Both the position numbers and the translations under genes were made by a program. From assembly GCA_017403825.1 (NCBI GenBank), contig JAFRDO010000048.1, positions 1 through 59,129 on the forward strand: DNA of 59,129 bases, in the 5' to 3' direction. Below, piece after piece: positions 36,724-45,563 of this stretch. Each line of letters opens with the position of its first letter. Position 1 is the first letter of the stretch. Below the pieces are notes generated by a model. It made no database searches and was not told the DNA's origin. It saw only the letters and a list, made by a program, of their open reading frames with translations. This stretch comes from Kiritimatiellia bacterium. Its GTDB lineage: Bacteria > Verrucomicrobiota > Kiritimatiellia > RFP12 > UBA1067.

Positions 36724-37341
36724 ATGAACAAGAAGACATTTGTAGTTCTCGGAGCGATTGTTGCGGCAGGTTCGATTCTTGCTGCGCCAGGCGGCTTTCG
36801 CGGCAGCCCGCACGGCGGCCCCAGAGGACCTCGCGGCTGCAGCCCCGCGCCGCGTATGGGCGGAGGGTTCCGTCCGTCGGCGCCACGCGGCCCTGCACCG
36901 CGTATGGGCGGCTTCCATGCCCCTGCGCCACGCGGCCCTGCACCGCGTATGGGCGGCTTCCATGCCCCTGCGCCACGCGGCCCTGCACCGCGCATGAGCG
37001 GAGGGTTCCGTCCGCCAGTGTCACACGGTCCCGCGCCGCGCATGGGCGGCTTTTGCGGTCCCGCGCCGCGTATGGGCGGTTTCCATGCCCCCGCACCGCA
37101 TGGGCCGCCGCCACGTATGGGCGGCTTCCATGCGCCGTTCGGGCACATGCCATGCGGGTTCCGCTATCCGCGCGGATACCACATCGGCGCACGCCACATC
37201 GCGATTCTTCCGCCGGCTGTGCTGATCAACGACTACTACTGGACGGAGGAGGTGTTCATCAACGGACAGTACTTCATCCTCTACTGCTACCCCGACGGCA
37301 CCAAGCGTTTCGCCGATGGAACGATATATTGCTATATCTGA
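36724..37341 (+). CDS. Secreted Gly/Pro/Arg-rich tandem-repeat protein
   Basis: 205 residues, with an AAAGGAAGG Shine-Dalgarno. Signal peptide (MNKKTFVVLGAIVAAGSILA), then about eight imperfect repeats of PAPRMGGFHAPAPRG, then a C-terminal domain of about 60 residues (YYWTEEVFINGQYFILYCYPDGTKRFADGTIY). The starts of this and the 4380 protein are alike (MNKK, Gly/Pro/His-rich), and both end in a small aromatic-rich beta domain. Function unknown; a structural envelope protein is plausible. Confidence 0.75.
   Translation: MNKKTFVVLGAIVAAGSILAAPGGFRGSPHGGPRGPRGCSPAPRMGGGFRPSAPRGPAPRMGGFHAPAPRGPAPRMGGFHAPAPRGPAPRMSGGFRPPVSHGPAPRMGGFCGPAPRMGGFHAPAPHGPPPRMGGFHAPFGHMPCGFRYPRGYHIGARHIAILPPAVLINDYYWTEEVFINGQYFILYCYPDGTKRFADGTIYCYI
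36881..36992 (+). repeat. 45-bp in-frame tandem repeat
   Basis: Units start at 36881, 36926 and 36971. The first two are identical over 45 nt; the third matches for about 22 nt, then diverges. Each unit encodes 15 residues, so copy-number change keeps the frame. Confidence 0.9.
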
Positions 37342-37386
37342 TAGTATGGAAAGAAAAGCTTCCGCAGGTGCCACGGGCGTTGAGGA

Positions 37387-39000
37387 TCATTTCAGCTCGA
37401 AGCCATAGACGTTCGTCTTTCGGAGCTTGAAGCCTAGCGACCGGTAGAGTTCATTCGCAACTGTCCGCGAAGGGCGCGACGTCAGTTCCACGTGCTTTAC
37501 GTTCATGGCCCGCAACGCTTCAATGGTCTTGGCCATCAGCTTTCGCCCTAGGCCCTTGCCGCGGTGCTTTTCGTCCACGACCACGTCCTCGATGCGGCAA
37601 TGGTTTCCCGTGGGGGTCGAGAAGCAGGCGACCGACGCGCTGGCGATGATTCTGGACTTGTGCCGCATCACGAATATGGAAGTCGTGCCGCGCTGCATGG
37701 AACGACGCAACGACTCGATGTCAAACGCCGATTCGTCCGAAAGCTGCATGGACAGTTCAAGAAGGGACGTCGCATCGGCATCGGAGATGTCCGTCAGCCG
37801 CTCAAGTTGCCCGTTCCGCCTTGGCGTTGACGACCCGGTGCCAGCCATTGCGGCGCGTCGTTCCTTTCGCCAGTTTTCGGGCGTAATGCCGAAGGTCTCC
37901 CTGAAGAGCTTTGTCGCATAGGCGACGTTCCCGAATCCGGATCGCTTGAACGCGTCCTTTATCTGAACCCCTGAGTTCGCCAGCAACTGCTTGACGTTTT
38001 CCAGCTTGCGCCCCGTGATGCTTTCGGCAACGGATCTGGATTCATATTGCTTGAAGCGGAGGTCGAGAAGCCGGCGGGATATCTTGAGATGTCTGGCGAC
38101 GTCGTCGGGAGTTATGCCGTTCACGGCCTCGGAGTCGATGAAGGCGACGGCGCGCTTGATCAGGTTGGATGCAGGCGAGGTCGGATGCGTGGAAGCGCGC
38201 TCCGTTATCCCGAGAATCGGGCATCTGATGTTGCGCGAATGGCCCAGCGCATTGCCGCTGACAAGCGCGTCCAGCATTCTTGCGGCATTTTCTCCCATTC
38301 CTTCGGCATCAGTCCTGATGCTGGTGAGGGTGGGGACTGTATGTTCGCATATGAGGTCGTCGTCATCGACTCCGAGGATCGACATGTCCTCTGGAACCCG
38401 AAGCCTCGCCTTGTGCGCCGCATGAATGACGTCGGAGGCTCTTCCGTCCCAAGCGGCGAAGATGGCGGCAGGCTTGGGCAGCTTCGCAAGGAACTCGGAG
38501 AGAGCCGCCGCATCCTGTTCGGCGGAGCGGTATGTGACGCAGCTTCTGCCCGCCGACTTCAGGGCGGCTGCGAATGACTCTCCGCGGAGCAGGCTCCAGT
38601 TGCGTCCGCGCGTGTCGGAGACGAAGGCGTACGACCGGAAGTCGCCGAGCGAAAGGAAATACTCCGCCGCCGAGCGTCCGATGCCCTCGTTGTCGTTCAG
38701 CACGAACCCGCACTTGTTGGAACGTGCGGTCAGTTCGGACTCGGTCATTCCTATGCCGACGAAAGGTATGCCGGACGCGCTGATGGCGCTCAACGCCTGC
38801 CTTGAATATGGTATTCCGGAAATGATTCCGTCGGGACGCTCGTCGGGGTTCTCTGTGAGCAGTTGCCTGCACAGGATGTCCTCGTTGGGAATGATCCTGA
38901 TGTCCCACGTGTTCGACGCGCCGACGTACCGGAATATCCCCATCATGCGCTTGCGGTGCGATGCGGTTTCAAGCCTCAGGTGGATGGCGATGGTTTTCAC
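37387..39000 (-). CDS. XylR-type LacI ligand domain + AraC HTH + GNAT acetyltransferase fusion
   Basis: 537 residues from GTG 39000. Residues 1-280 are a LacI/XylR-type sugar-binding domain (GIFRYVGASNTWDIRII, FVGIGMTES, YAFVSDTRGRNWSLLRG, SILGVDDDDLICE). Residues about 285-382 are two AraC helix-turn-helices (ITPDDVARHLKISRRLLDLRFKQ, FGNVAYATKLFRETFGITPENWR). A linker leads to a GNAT domain (about 399-537) with acetyl-CoA motif VVVDEKHRGKGLGRKLM. XylR-like regulators normally stop after the AraC part. An upstream in-frame ATG (39054) is less likely because TATAAT lies 7 nt before the GTG. Divergent from 39112. Confidence 0.9.
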   Translation of the reverse strand: MKTIAIHLRLETASHRKRMMGIFRYVGASNTWDIRIIPNEDILCRQLLTENPDERPDGIISGIPYSRQALSAISASGIPFVGIGMTESELTARSNKCGFVLNDNEGIGRSAAEYFLSLGDFRSYAFVSDTRGRNWSLLRGESFAAALKSAGRSCVTYRSAEQDAAALSEFLAKLPKPAAIFAAWDGRASDVIHAAHKARLRVPEDMSILGVDDDDLICEHTVPTLTSIRTDAEGMGENAARMLDALVSGNALGHSRNIRCPILGITERASTHPTSPASNLIKRAVAFIDSEAVNGITPDDVARHLKISRRLLDLRFKQYESRSVAESITGRKLENVKQLLANSGVQIKDAFKRSGFGNVAYATKLFRETFGITPENWRKERRAAMAGTGSSTPRRNGQLERLTDISDADATSLLELSMQLSDESAFDIESLRRSMQRGTTSIFVMRHKSRIIASASVACFSTPTGNHCRIEDVVVDEKHRGKGLGRKLMAKTIEALRAMNVKHVELTSRPSRTVANELYRSLGFKLRKTNVYGFELK

Positions 39001-39007
39001 TGCTGGA

Positions 39008-39013
39008 ATTATA
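39008..39013 (-). promoter_or_regulatory. -10 box 7 nt before GTG of the XylR-GNAT gene
   Basis: The minus strand reads TATAAT (39013-39008), then TCCAGCA, then GTG. No Shine-Dalgarno. This predicts a leaderless mRNA and sets the start codon. Confidence 0.65.
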
Positions 39014-39097
39014 ACAAAGTTTTCCCCAAATGGAGCAGCAAACGTCTTTGCCATATAAGCAAAGAAACTTTTGCCGGATAACGATACCGTGATTTGC

Positions 39098-39103
39098 TAT
39101 AAT
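39098..39103 (+). promoter_or_regulatory. -10 box 8 nt before ATG 39112
   Basis: TATAAT (39098-39103), then GTGCGTAC, then ATG. No Shine-Dalgarno; no good -35 at proper spacing, so activation by the divergent regulator is plausible. The divergent region is 111 bp. Confidence 0.6.
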
Positions 39104-39111
39104 GTGCGTAC

Positions 39112-40260
39112 ATGAAAAGCGAGGTGTCACAACGGCGGCTCCAGTCCCTCGATTTGCTCCGGGGTCTGGACATGATGTTTTTGACGGTGGTCGGGCCTCT
39201 TCTCTGGGCGGTGGATGCGGTCTGGGGCCTTCCCGACTGCGTGCTGTTCCAGCTGACGCACCCGTGGGAGGGCTTCACCTGCTGGGACATCATAATGCCG
39301 ATGTTCCTTTTCATGTGCGGCGCGGCGATTCCGCTTTCCCTGGAACGCCGGATCGAGCGTGCCGGCGGCTCCCCGGACTTCGCCTACTGGAAGCATGTGA
39401 TCTGCCGCGTCGTCATGCTGTGGGTGCTGGGCATGCTCGTGCAGGGCCATCTCACTTCGCTCGATGTGCTCGAGATCAGGCCCTACAACAACACTCTGCA
39501 GACGATTGCCTTCGGTTATCTTGTCTGCGCCGCGGCAATCTGCGTGAAGTCCATGAAGTTCCGCATCGCGCTCCCGGTCGTCTGCTTCGTAGCGTACGGG
39601 TTGCTGGTACACTTCCTCGGCGACTATTCCATGCAGGGCAATTTCGCGTATCGATTCGAGAACGCGGTCCTGTCCGCGGTGCTGCCGGCAGGTTCGAAGG
39701 CGATTCACGAAATCGGCGAGATGGGCTATCTGCCGGACATCACGGAGAAGGGCGAGATCTGCTACACCTGGATTCTCACCTCTCCGATGTTCGTATTCAT
39801 GACTTTCTGCGGATATTTCGCCACCAAGATCCTCCAGGCCGAGGCCGAGCCACGGCGGAAGGCCGTTCGGCTTGCCGTCTACGGCGCGTCGCTGCTGGCG
39901 CTCGGCTGGATCCTGACTTTCGCTGGTGTACGTATGGTGAAGCACATCTTCACCGTGTCCTTCACGGCCCAGGCTATGGGCTGGTGCGTGCTGCTGCTGG
40001 ACGCGCTTTACGTGTTGACGGACATCTTTGGCGTCCGCCGCGGCCTTGGCCTGCCAGTCCTGTTCGGGCAGTTCGCGCTGACCGCCTACCTGATGGAGGA
40101 GTTCTTCAAGCCGGTAACCGTCAAGTTCGCCGAGATGCTTACGCCCGGCTTCCCCCACTTGCTCGGCACGGACCGCTACCAGCCGCTCATCGTCGCCGTC
40201 GTGGTGGTGCTTGAGATCGTGGCGGTGCTGTTAATTCGACGGAAGATCAAGCAGAGATGA
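39112..40260 (+). CDS. HGSNAT-like membrane acyltransferase (DUF5009/COG4299)
   Basis: 382 residues with about ten transmembrane helices. The N-terminus LQSLDLLRGLDMMFLTVVGPLL, then HPWEGFTCWDIIMPMFLFMCGAAIPLSLERR, is the hallmark of the family related to heparan-alpha-glucosaminide N-acetyltransferase, which passes acetyl groups across the membrane to a terminal glucosamine. Overlaps the deacetylase gene by 4 nt, which suggests linked acetylation chemistry. Confidence 0.85.
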   Translation: MKSEVSQRRLQSLDLLRGLDMMFLTVVGPLLWAVDAVWGLPDCVLFQLTHPWEGFTCWDIIMPMFLFMCGAAIPLSLERRIERAGGSPDFAYWKHVICRVVMLWVLGMLVQGHLTSLDVLEIRPYNNTLQTIAFGYLVCAAAICVKSMKFRIALPVVCFVAYGLLVHFLGDYSMQGNFAYRFENAVLSAVLPAGSKAIHEIGEMGYLPDITEKGEICYTWILTSPMFVFMTFCGYFATKILQAEAEPRRKAVRLAVYGASLLALGWILTFAGVRMVKHIFTVSFTAQAMGWCVLLLDALYVLTDIFGVRRGLGLPVLFGQFALTAYLMEEFFKPVTVKFAEMLTPGFPHLLGTDRYQPLIVAVVVVLEIVAVLLIRRKIKQR

Positions 40261-41633
40261 AAAGGACTATCCTAACTGCATTTGCAGCTGCCTTCGTGTC
40301 GGTCGCGCAATCGGGGCCGACCGAGGTCCTCTTCAACTTCGACACCGAGGACTTCACCTCGCCGGTTTCCGCCGACGGCGTCCTAAAGCTGGCGCGGCTC
40401 TTCACCGAAGAGGGCGTGACGGCGCACTTCGTGACCGTCGGCTACATGGCGCGCGCGTTCGTCCAGCGCGGCCGATGGGACGTCATCGAGGCGCTTAAGC
40501 CGCACCTGAGGCTGAACCACACCATTTCGCACAGCGTCCACCCCAACCTCCTGGAGATATCCGATGTAGAGGATTTCGACGCCGCCTATGACGCGGTGCT
40601 GGCGCGCGAGGCCGAATCCATCGGCATGGTAGAGGCGGCGACCGGCGTGGACCGCGTCTGGGGCTCGGTGCCGCCAGGCAACAGCGATTCATACGTGGCT
40701 TTTTATGTCTATGCCCGGCTCGGCCTTCCATTCTACTGCGGCGCATGGTTCGCGGAAGAGACGCCTGGTGAGGACGTGTGGTTCTGCAACCTCCGCCAGG
40801 TTCCTTACGGGCTCACGTGGGAGGAGTTTATCGAGAAGGATGCGAAATACGACCCCGATGACTTCTTAAACCGTCTTGCGAAGACGAAGCGTTCGATAGT
40901 CTATTGTCACCCGAACAAGGTGCACGCGCGCGAGTTCTGGGACGAGCTCAACTTCAAGGGCGAGAACCGCCACAAGTGGGGAGAGTGGGAGATTTCTCCG
41001 CAGAGGTCTCCGGAGGAGGTTGAGACTTATCTCGGACGCATTCGCGAGCTTGTGCGGCGCATCAAGGGCGATCCGCGCTTCCGCATCACGACGCTCGCCG
41101 AGATCGATTCCACGCGCAAGCCGCGCCGCGCGTTGACCCGCAGCGACGTGCCGGCGGTCCGAGCGTCGCTTTCCGCCTCCTTCGGACCAGTGCGAGAGCC
41201 CGGTTCGTGGTCGCTCTCCGACTGCTTTGTCGCCGCTGTGCGTTTTTTGCGGGGCGAGAAGAGCTACATGCCGGTGATGGCGTACGGATTCCTCGAAAAG
41301 CCTCGCGGCGTCGCTTCGCCAGTCAAGGTTTCACGCCGAGACCTTGTGGCGGCGGCAAAGGCGATGGACGTTTCGCGTTTTCTGCCCGCTTCCGTTCGCA
41401 TTGGCGAGATCGAGATAGGCCCGGCCGATTTCTTGTTTGCGGCGCTGGAGACACTTGAGACCGGCGCGGAGGAAGTCACGGTCGCGCCGCGTGAGCAGCT
41501 TGGGGGCTTTGGTCCGTTTCCGTTTCTGGCGAAGATGTGCTACGCAGGCACATGGCTGCATTCGCCGGAGTTCAAGGACAAGTATCTGTCCGACCGCATG
41601 AGGTGGCAGATCTGGACATTGCGCTACGAATGA
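40257..41633 (+). CDS. Secreted polysaccharide deacetylase-like (NodB-type) protein
   Basis: 458 residues with a signal peptide (MKRTILTAFAAAFVSVAQS). The NodB core shows FNFDTEDFTSP (motif 1, metal-binding Asp) and LNHTISHSVHPN (motif 2, two His). A C-terminal domain of about 180 residues (VPAVRASLSASFGPV to the end) is not recognised. It would remove N- or O-acetyl groups from a glycan. Paired with the acyltransferase upstream. Confidence 0.8.
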   Translation: MKRTILTAFAAAFVSVAQSGPTEVLFNFDTEDFTSPVSADGVLKLARLFTEEGVTAHFVTVGYMARAFVQRGRWDVIEALKPHLRLNHTISHSVHPNLLEISDVEDFDAAYDAVLAREAESIGMVEAATGVDRVWGSVPPGNSDSYVAFYVYARLGLPFYCGAWFAEETPGEDVWFCNLRQVPYGLTWEEFIEKDAKYDPDDFLNRLAKTKRSIVYCHPNKVHAREFWDELNFKGENRHKWGEWEISPQRSPEEVETYLGRIRELVRRIKGDPRFRITTLAEIDSTRKPRRALTRSDVPAVRASLSASFGPVREPGSWSLSDCFVAAVRFLRGEKSYMPVMAYGFLEKPRGVASPVKVSRRDLVAAAKAMDVSRFLPASVRIGEIEIGPADFLFAALETLETGAEEVTVAPREQLGGFGPFPFLAKMCYAGTWLHSPEFKDKYLSDRMRWQIWTLRYE

Positions 41634-41673
41634 CCTCTTCCCGTATGCGTGTGCGTGATAAGTTATGTTCATT

Positions 41674-41703
41674 TTGTGAACGCGGCGGCGTTGGGGATAT
41701 GAT
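41674..41703 (+). promoter_or_regulatory. Promoter of the AraC-sialate operon
   Basis: TTGTGA (41674-41679), an 18-nt spacer and TATGAT (41698-41703). The ATG 41717 is 13 nt beyond, or 8 nt beyond the alternative -10 TACTAT (41703-41708). No Shine-Dalgarno. Confidence 0.6.
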
Positions 41704-41716
41704 ACTATAGTTATCC

Positions 41717-42613
41717 ATGAGGACATGCCGGATAGTTGACGAGCCCATCAGGCATTTCGAGCGTCCCGGTAAACGGGTGCTTGACCTCCGTCCGTTTGGC
41801 GTGCCTTTTCTGCCGACGCTGTCGCTCAGCCACATGAAGGTCGCCGGAAAGGGACCTCAGAATCTTCACGTGCATCGCGGTTGTGTCGAGATCGTATACT
41901 GCGTCCGCGGGTCGATGTGCTTCGAAACGCCGGATCGCGACTATCCGTTCCTGCCTGGGACGATCTTCGTTTCGAGGGAGAACGAGCCGCACAGGTTGAG
42001 CGCGAACCCCAAGGGGCATTTCGTATACCGCGTGCTTGTAGAGCCGCCTAAGAACGGCGGGTGCTTCCTGGGGCTCACACGGGAGGAATCTAAGGATCTA
42101 AACAAGAGCCTGAAGAAATTGCCGCGTTGCTTTCCTGCGTCGGACGCCGCAGTTTGCCAGACGTTCAAGCGGATGTTCGAGATTTTCGATCGGAAAGGGC
42201 TTTCGAAGCCGCGGCGGAGTTTCGAGCTGCGAACCGCGGCATACGAATTGCTGAGGCTTGTACTTGTCGCGTCGGAGAGCGCCGTAGTCCGAAAGCCGGA
42301 CGCTCATCTTGCCAAGATTATCGCTGAGATACGGGAGTTCCCGGAACGGGATTATGATTTCGACGTCCTGCGAGGCAGCCGCACTCCAGGAGTCTTTGCG
42401 CGCGAGTTCGCCAAGGCTGCCGGACAACCGCCGATGGCGTTCTGGAATTCGTGCAAGGTGAACAGGGCGCGGAATCTCCTGCGTCGCAAGGAGCTGTCGG
42501 TGACGGAGGTCTCGACGCTGTTGCATTTCTGCAGCACGCAGCATTTCGCTACGGTGTTCAAGAAAGAGACAGGGTGCACGCCGACGGAGTGGAAAAAGGG
42601 AGGAGGAACCTGA
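41717..42613 (+). CDS. AraC-family regulator leading the sialate operon
   Basis: 298 residues. N-terminal cupin-like sensor (HVHRGCVEIVYCVRGSMCFET, PGTIFVSRENEPHRL), C-terminal AraC DNA-binding domain (about 200-298, CKVNRARNLLRRKELSVTEVSTLLHFCSTQHFATVFKKETGCTPTEWKK). The next gene starts 6 nt after the stop, so the regulator is part of the operon it most likely controls. Very short or absent leader. Confidence 0.9.
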   Translation: MRTCRIVDEPIRHFERPGKRVLDLRPFGVPFLPTLSLSHMKVAGKGPQNLHVHRGCVEIVYCVRGSMCFETPDRDYPFLPGTIFVSRENEPHRLSANPKGHFVYRVLVEPPKNGGCFLGLTREESKDLNKSLKKLPRCFPASDAAVCQTFKRMFEIFDRKGLSKPRRSFELRTAAYELLRLVLVASESAVVRKPDAHLAKIIAEIREFPERDYDFDVLRGSRTPGVFAREFAKAAGQPPMAFWNSCKVNRARNLLRRKELSVTEVSTLLHFCSTQHFATVFKKETGCTPTEWKKGGGT

Positions 42614-42618
42614 ATCGC

Positions 42619-44532
42619 ATGAAAAGCCTCCTTTCCACGCTTGCGACGATTGCCATTGCCTGTTCTGCTGTTGCCGCGCCGAACGCAGAAGTGATTTGGG
42701 CGAGGACGATTGCCGACGAGGGCGGACGCTATGCCGGATGGCCTACGCTGACGCGGCTTAGGAACGGTGAGCTGCGCGTCGTCTATTCGGGCGACCGCGA
42801 TGCTCACATATGCCCGTGGGGAAAGGTGCGCATGATCCGGTCGGCGGACAACGGCGAGACTTGGTCCAAGCCTGAGACGGTCTATGACTGCGCCATTGAT
42901 GACCGGGACGCGGCCCTGCTGGAACTCAAGGACGGCACCCAGCTCGTATTCTGGTTCACCGATGTTGACTTTGGCGATCCGAAATACGCCTCCAGCGAGC
43001 GCTACCAGAAGTACTGGAACAAGCTCGACAAGAATGCTGTCAGGCGAATGCTGGGGTCGTTTTGCGTCCGTTCGACAGACGGCGGCAAGACCTGGTCCGC
43101 TCCGGTACGCCTTCCGGCGATGACGCCGCACGGACCAACCTTGCTCCGCGACGGACGGATCCTGATGGTCGGGATGCAGAGCCGGTACACCCGAGGACAT
43201 CTTGTCGGCGATGCTGAGGAGAAGGACGAGCCGCAGCACAAGAAGATAGTCGTCTGCGAGTCGAGGGACGGCGGACGCAGCTGGCAGACGGTCGCGCACA
43301 TCTCTCCGGACGGCTGGGACCGGTGGAACATTGCCGAACCGACCGTACATGAGGCGAAGGACGGGACGCTTCATGCGTACTTCCGCTATCACAAGGGGCT
43401 TGCGCACCTGCTTTACGCGGAGTCTAGAGACGGAGGGCGCACCTGGTCGCGGCTCAAGGAGACGGACGTGGACGGCTATCCGCCGCATGTGTTGCGATTG
43501 CGCGATGGGCGCGTGCTGCTGACGTATGCCCGGCGCAAGGAGGGCCGCATGGGCGAGTTCGCCGTCATTAGCAGCGATGACGGCTTTACATGGGACGTGG
43601 CGAACGAGCTCGTCCTTCAGCGCGACGACAATTCCGATCTTGGCTACGCCACGACTGCGGAACTTGACGACGGTGCGCTGCTGACGGTTTTCTACCGTCA
43701 TCTTGGTCTGCATACGCCGGCGGTGATACAGGCCGTCAAGTGGCGGCTCGGGACGAAACCGGATCGCGTCGCCGAGGTCGCGGTCCGCAGTGCGTCGATG
43801 AACAAGGACGTGCCGACCACAGTTATGCTTCCGAGCGACTACGCGACTTCCGGGAATCGGCGATATCCAGTGGTCTATCTGCTGCATGGCGCCGGCAACG
43901 ATCAGCGCACGTATGCCTGCGAGCCGATCCTGTCGCTTGCCGACCGCATCGGCGCCATAGTCGTGTGCCCTTACGGCAGCGCGAGCTGGTGGATCGATTC
44001 TCCACGAATGCCGTGGATGCGTTACGAGACGTTCGTAGCGAAAGAGCTTGTCTCGTATGTCGACGGGCATTACCGCACGATTGCAGACCGCCGCGGGCGC
44101 GCCATTGCGGGGCATTCAATGGGCGGACACGGGGCGTGTTTCGTCGGATTCGGGCATACCGATGTTTTCGGTGCAGTCGGCAACGTGATGGGTGGCGTTG
44201 ACCTGCGTCCGTTTTCCACGCGGAAGGATTTGGTGAAGTTGCTGGGCGAGCAGGCGGAGCATTCCGACGACTGGCGGCGCTTCTCGGCTATCTCGCGCGC
44301 GGAGAAGCTGCGTAACGGCGAGGTGCAGTTCACGACAGTTGTCGGCACGGGCGACTTCTTCTTCAGCGTCAACCGGGCGCTGCACGACCTCCTGTCCTCC
44401 AATCGCGTCGCCCACGTGCATCAGGAGGTCCGCGGCATCGATGAGGAACATTCCACGCACACGCGCACGTTTGCCTACGAGGCGATGAAGACGGTGTTCG
44501 CCAGGTTCGGGGAATTCTTCGGGAGGAGATGA
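42619..44532 (+). CDS. Secreted sialidase-like BNR propeller fused to an alpha/beta-hydrolase esterase
   Basis: 637 residues from ATG 42619 (GGAGGAAC upstream), with a signal peptide. Residues about 22-375 form a six-bladed propeller with five Asp boxes: SADNGETW, STDGGKTW, SRDGGRSW, SRDGGRTW and SSDDGFTW. GWPTLTRLRNGEL at the front resembles the start of BNR/GH33 sialidases. Residues about 384-637 are an esterase D/feruloyl-esterase-type domain with PVVYLLHGAGN and nucleophile S500 in GHSMGGHG. Together with the lyase next door, the fusion suggests removal of O-acyl groups and release of sialic acid. Other BNR hydrolases are possible. Overlaps the next gene by 4 nt. Confidence 0.85.
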   Translation: MKSLLSTLATIAIACSAVAAPNAEVIWARTIADEGGRYAGWPTLTRLRNGELRVVYSGDRDAHICPWGKVRMIRSADNGETWSKPETVYDCAIDDRDAALLELKDGTQLVFWFTDVDFGDPKYASSERYQKYWNKLDKNAVRRMLGSFCVRSTDGGKTWSAPVRLPAMTPHGPTLLRDGRILMVGMQSRYTRGHLVGDAEEKDEPQHKKIVVCESRDGGRSWQTVAHISPDGWDRWNIAEPTVHEAKDGTLHAYFRYHKGLAHLLYAESRDGGRTWSRLKETDVDGYPPHVLRLRDGRVLLTYARRKEGRMGEFAVISSDDGFTWDVANELVLQRDDNSDLGYATTAELDDGALLTVFYRHLGLHTPAVIQAVKWRLGTKPDRVAEVAVRSASMNKDVPTTVMLPSDYATSGNRRYPVVYLLHGAGNDQRTYACEPILSLADRIGAIVVCPYGSASWWIDSPRMPWMRYETFVAKELVSYVDGHYRTIADRRGRAIAGHSMGGHGACFVGFGHTDVFGAVGNVMGGVDLRPFSTRKDLVKLLGEQAEHSDDWRRFSAISRAEKLRNGEVQFTTVVGTGDFFFSVNRALHDLLSSNRVAHVHQEVRGIDEEHSTHTRTFAYEAMKTVFARFGEFFGRR

Positions 44533-45563
44533 GGATGACTGTCGAAACTAGCAGAAGGAATTTCATAGCAGGGGCCGCAGTGATCGGGGCGGCGTATGGC
44601 GTGCAGGCCGGTACGGCCGGGCGAACGCTTGCCTTCCCGAGCTACACGGGCAAGGAGTTCCAGGGCATGGACGGCGTCTATGCCGCTCTTTTCACGCCGT
44701 TCGGGAAAGACGGCTCGCTCAACGAGGAGATGGTCGAGAAGGAGATCGACTACGGCCTTAGGAACGGCTTGAGGGGTTTCTACCTGACTGGCGGAACCGG
44801 CGAGGGCCTTAACATGACCTTTGACGAAAGGGTTCGCGTTTACCGTCGAGCGGTAAAGGCGGCGAACGGCCGCGCGAAGCTGATAGCGCACGTCGGGTGC
44901 ATCAATTCCGACGAGGCGGCGAAACTTGCCCGCTCGGCGGCTGATGCCGGCTGCGACTGGGTGTCCAGCGTGCCGCCCATCTACTTCGGCGGCAAGTTCG
45001 AAGACGCGTACCGCCACTACTCGATTATCTCTTCCGCGACCGACCTGCCGTTCCTGATCTATGCGATTGGCGGCAGCCAGATCAATCCCGACCGAGACGC
45101 GAAGCTTTTTGACATTCCCAACGTGAAGGGCATGAAATACACGGGCACCGACTTCTATGCCGTCCAGCGCCTCAAGCGGCGCATCGGCAAGGAAGCTCTG
45201 TTCCTCTCCGGCAGCGACCAGCATTTCGTCGCTGCGCTTTCCTTCGGCAACGTCTTTTCTGGCTCCATCGGCACCGTTCAGAACGTGGTTCCGGCGCACT
45301 TCGTGAAGATATACGAGGCGATGCGCCAGAACCGGTGGAACGAAGCGGCGGCCTGGCAGGAGGAGGCCAATCGCATCGTGGAGTTCGTCTGCCACAGCCA
45401 CCCCAACGCCAGCTTCCGCAAAGGCATGATGCGCTACATCGGACTGGACTGCGGCTCGTTCCGTCCGCCCGAACAGCCTCTCACGGAAAAGGACTACGAG
45501 GAGCTTGTGCGCGAGGCCGATGCCTTCGGACTCGTCCGTCGCAACCAGGCAATAATCGCATGA
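44529..45563 (+). CDS. N-acetylneuraminate lyase-like protein with Tat signal
   Basis: 344 residues (ATG 44529, or 44535). The N-terminus has SRRNFIAGAAVIG (twin arginine R9-R10, hydrophobic stretch to about 23). The rest is a DHDPS/NAL-type barrel: GVYAALFTPFGKDGSLNEE, GGTGEG (88-93), putative Tyr Y178 (LIYAIGG), Schiff-base Lys K203 in GMKYTGTDFY, LSGSDQHFVAAL. The KxxxTDFY pattern favours sialate lyase over DHDPS. NAL splits N-acetylneuraminate into pyruvate and N-acetylmannosamine and is normally cytoplasmic, so the Tat signal is unusual. Context: follows a sialidase-esterase. Confidence 0.87.
   Translation: MRMTVETSRRNFIAGAAVIGAAYGVQAGTAGRTLAFPSYTGKEFQGMDGVYAALFTPFGKDGSLNEEMVEKEIDYGLRNGLRGFYLTGGTGEGLNMTFDERVRVYRRAVKAANGRAKLIAHVGCINSDEAAKLARSAADAGCDWVSSVPPIYFGGKFEDAYRHYSIISSATDLPFLIYAIGGSQINPDRDAKLFDIPNVKGMKYTGTDFYAVQRLKRRIGKEALFLSGSDQHFVAALSFGNVFSGSIGTVQNVVPAHFVKIYEAMRQNRWNEAAAWQEEANRIVEFVCHSHPNASFRKGMMRYIGLDCGSFRPPEQPLTEKDYEELVREADAFGLVRRNQAIIA

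Noticed and set aside
36881..36992. CRISPR-like repeat array
   Set aside because: The units are contiguous, 45 nt, in frame and without spacers. They encode a protein repeat. No CRISPR array or cas gene was seen.
44529..45563. Dihydrodipicolinate synthase (dapA)
   Set aside because: The same superfamily, but the KYTGTDFY segment, Tat signal and sialidase neighbour favour sialate lyase.
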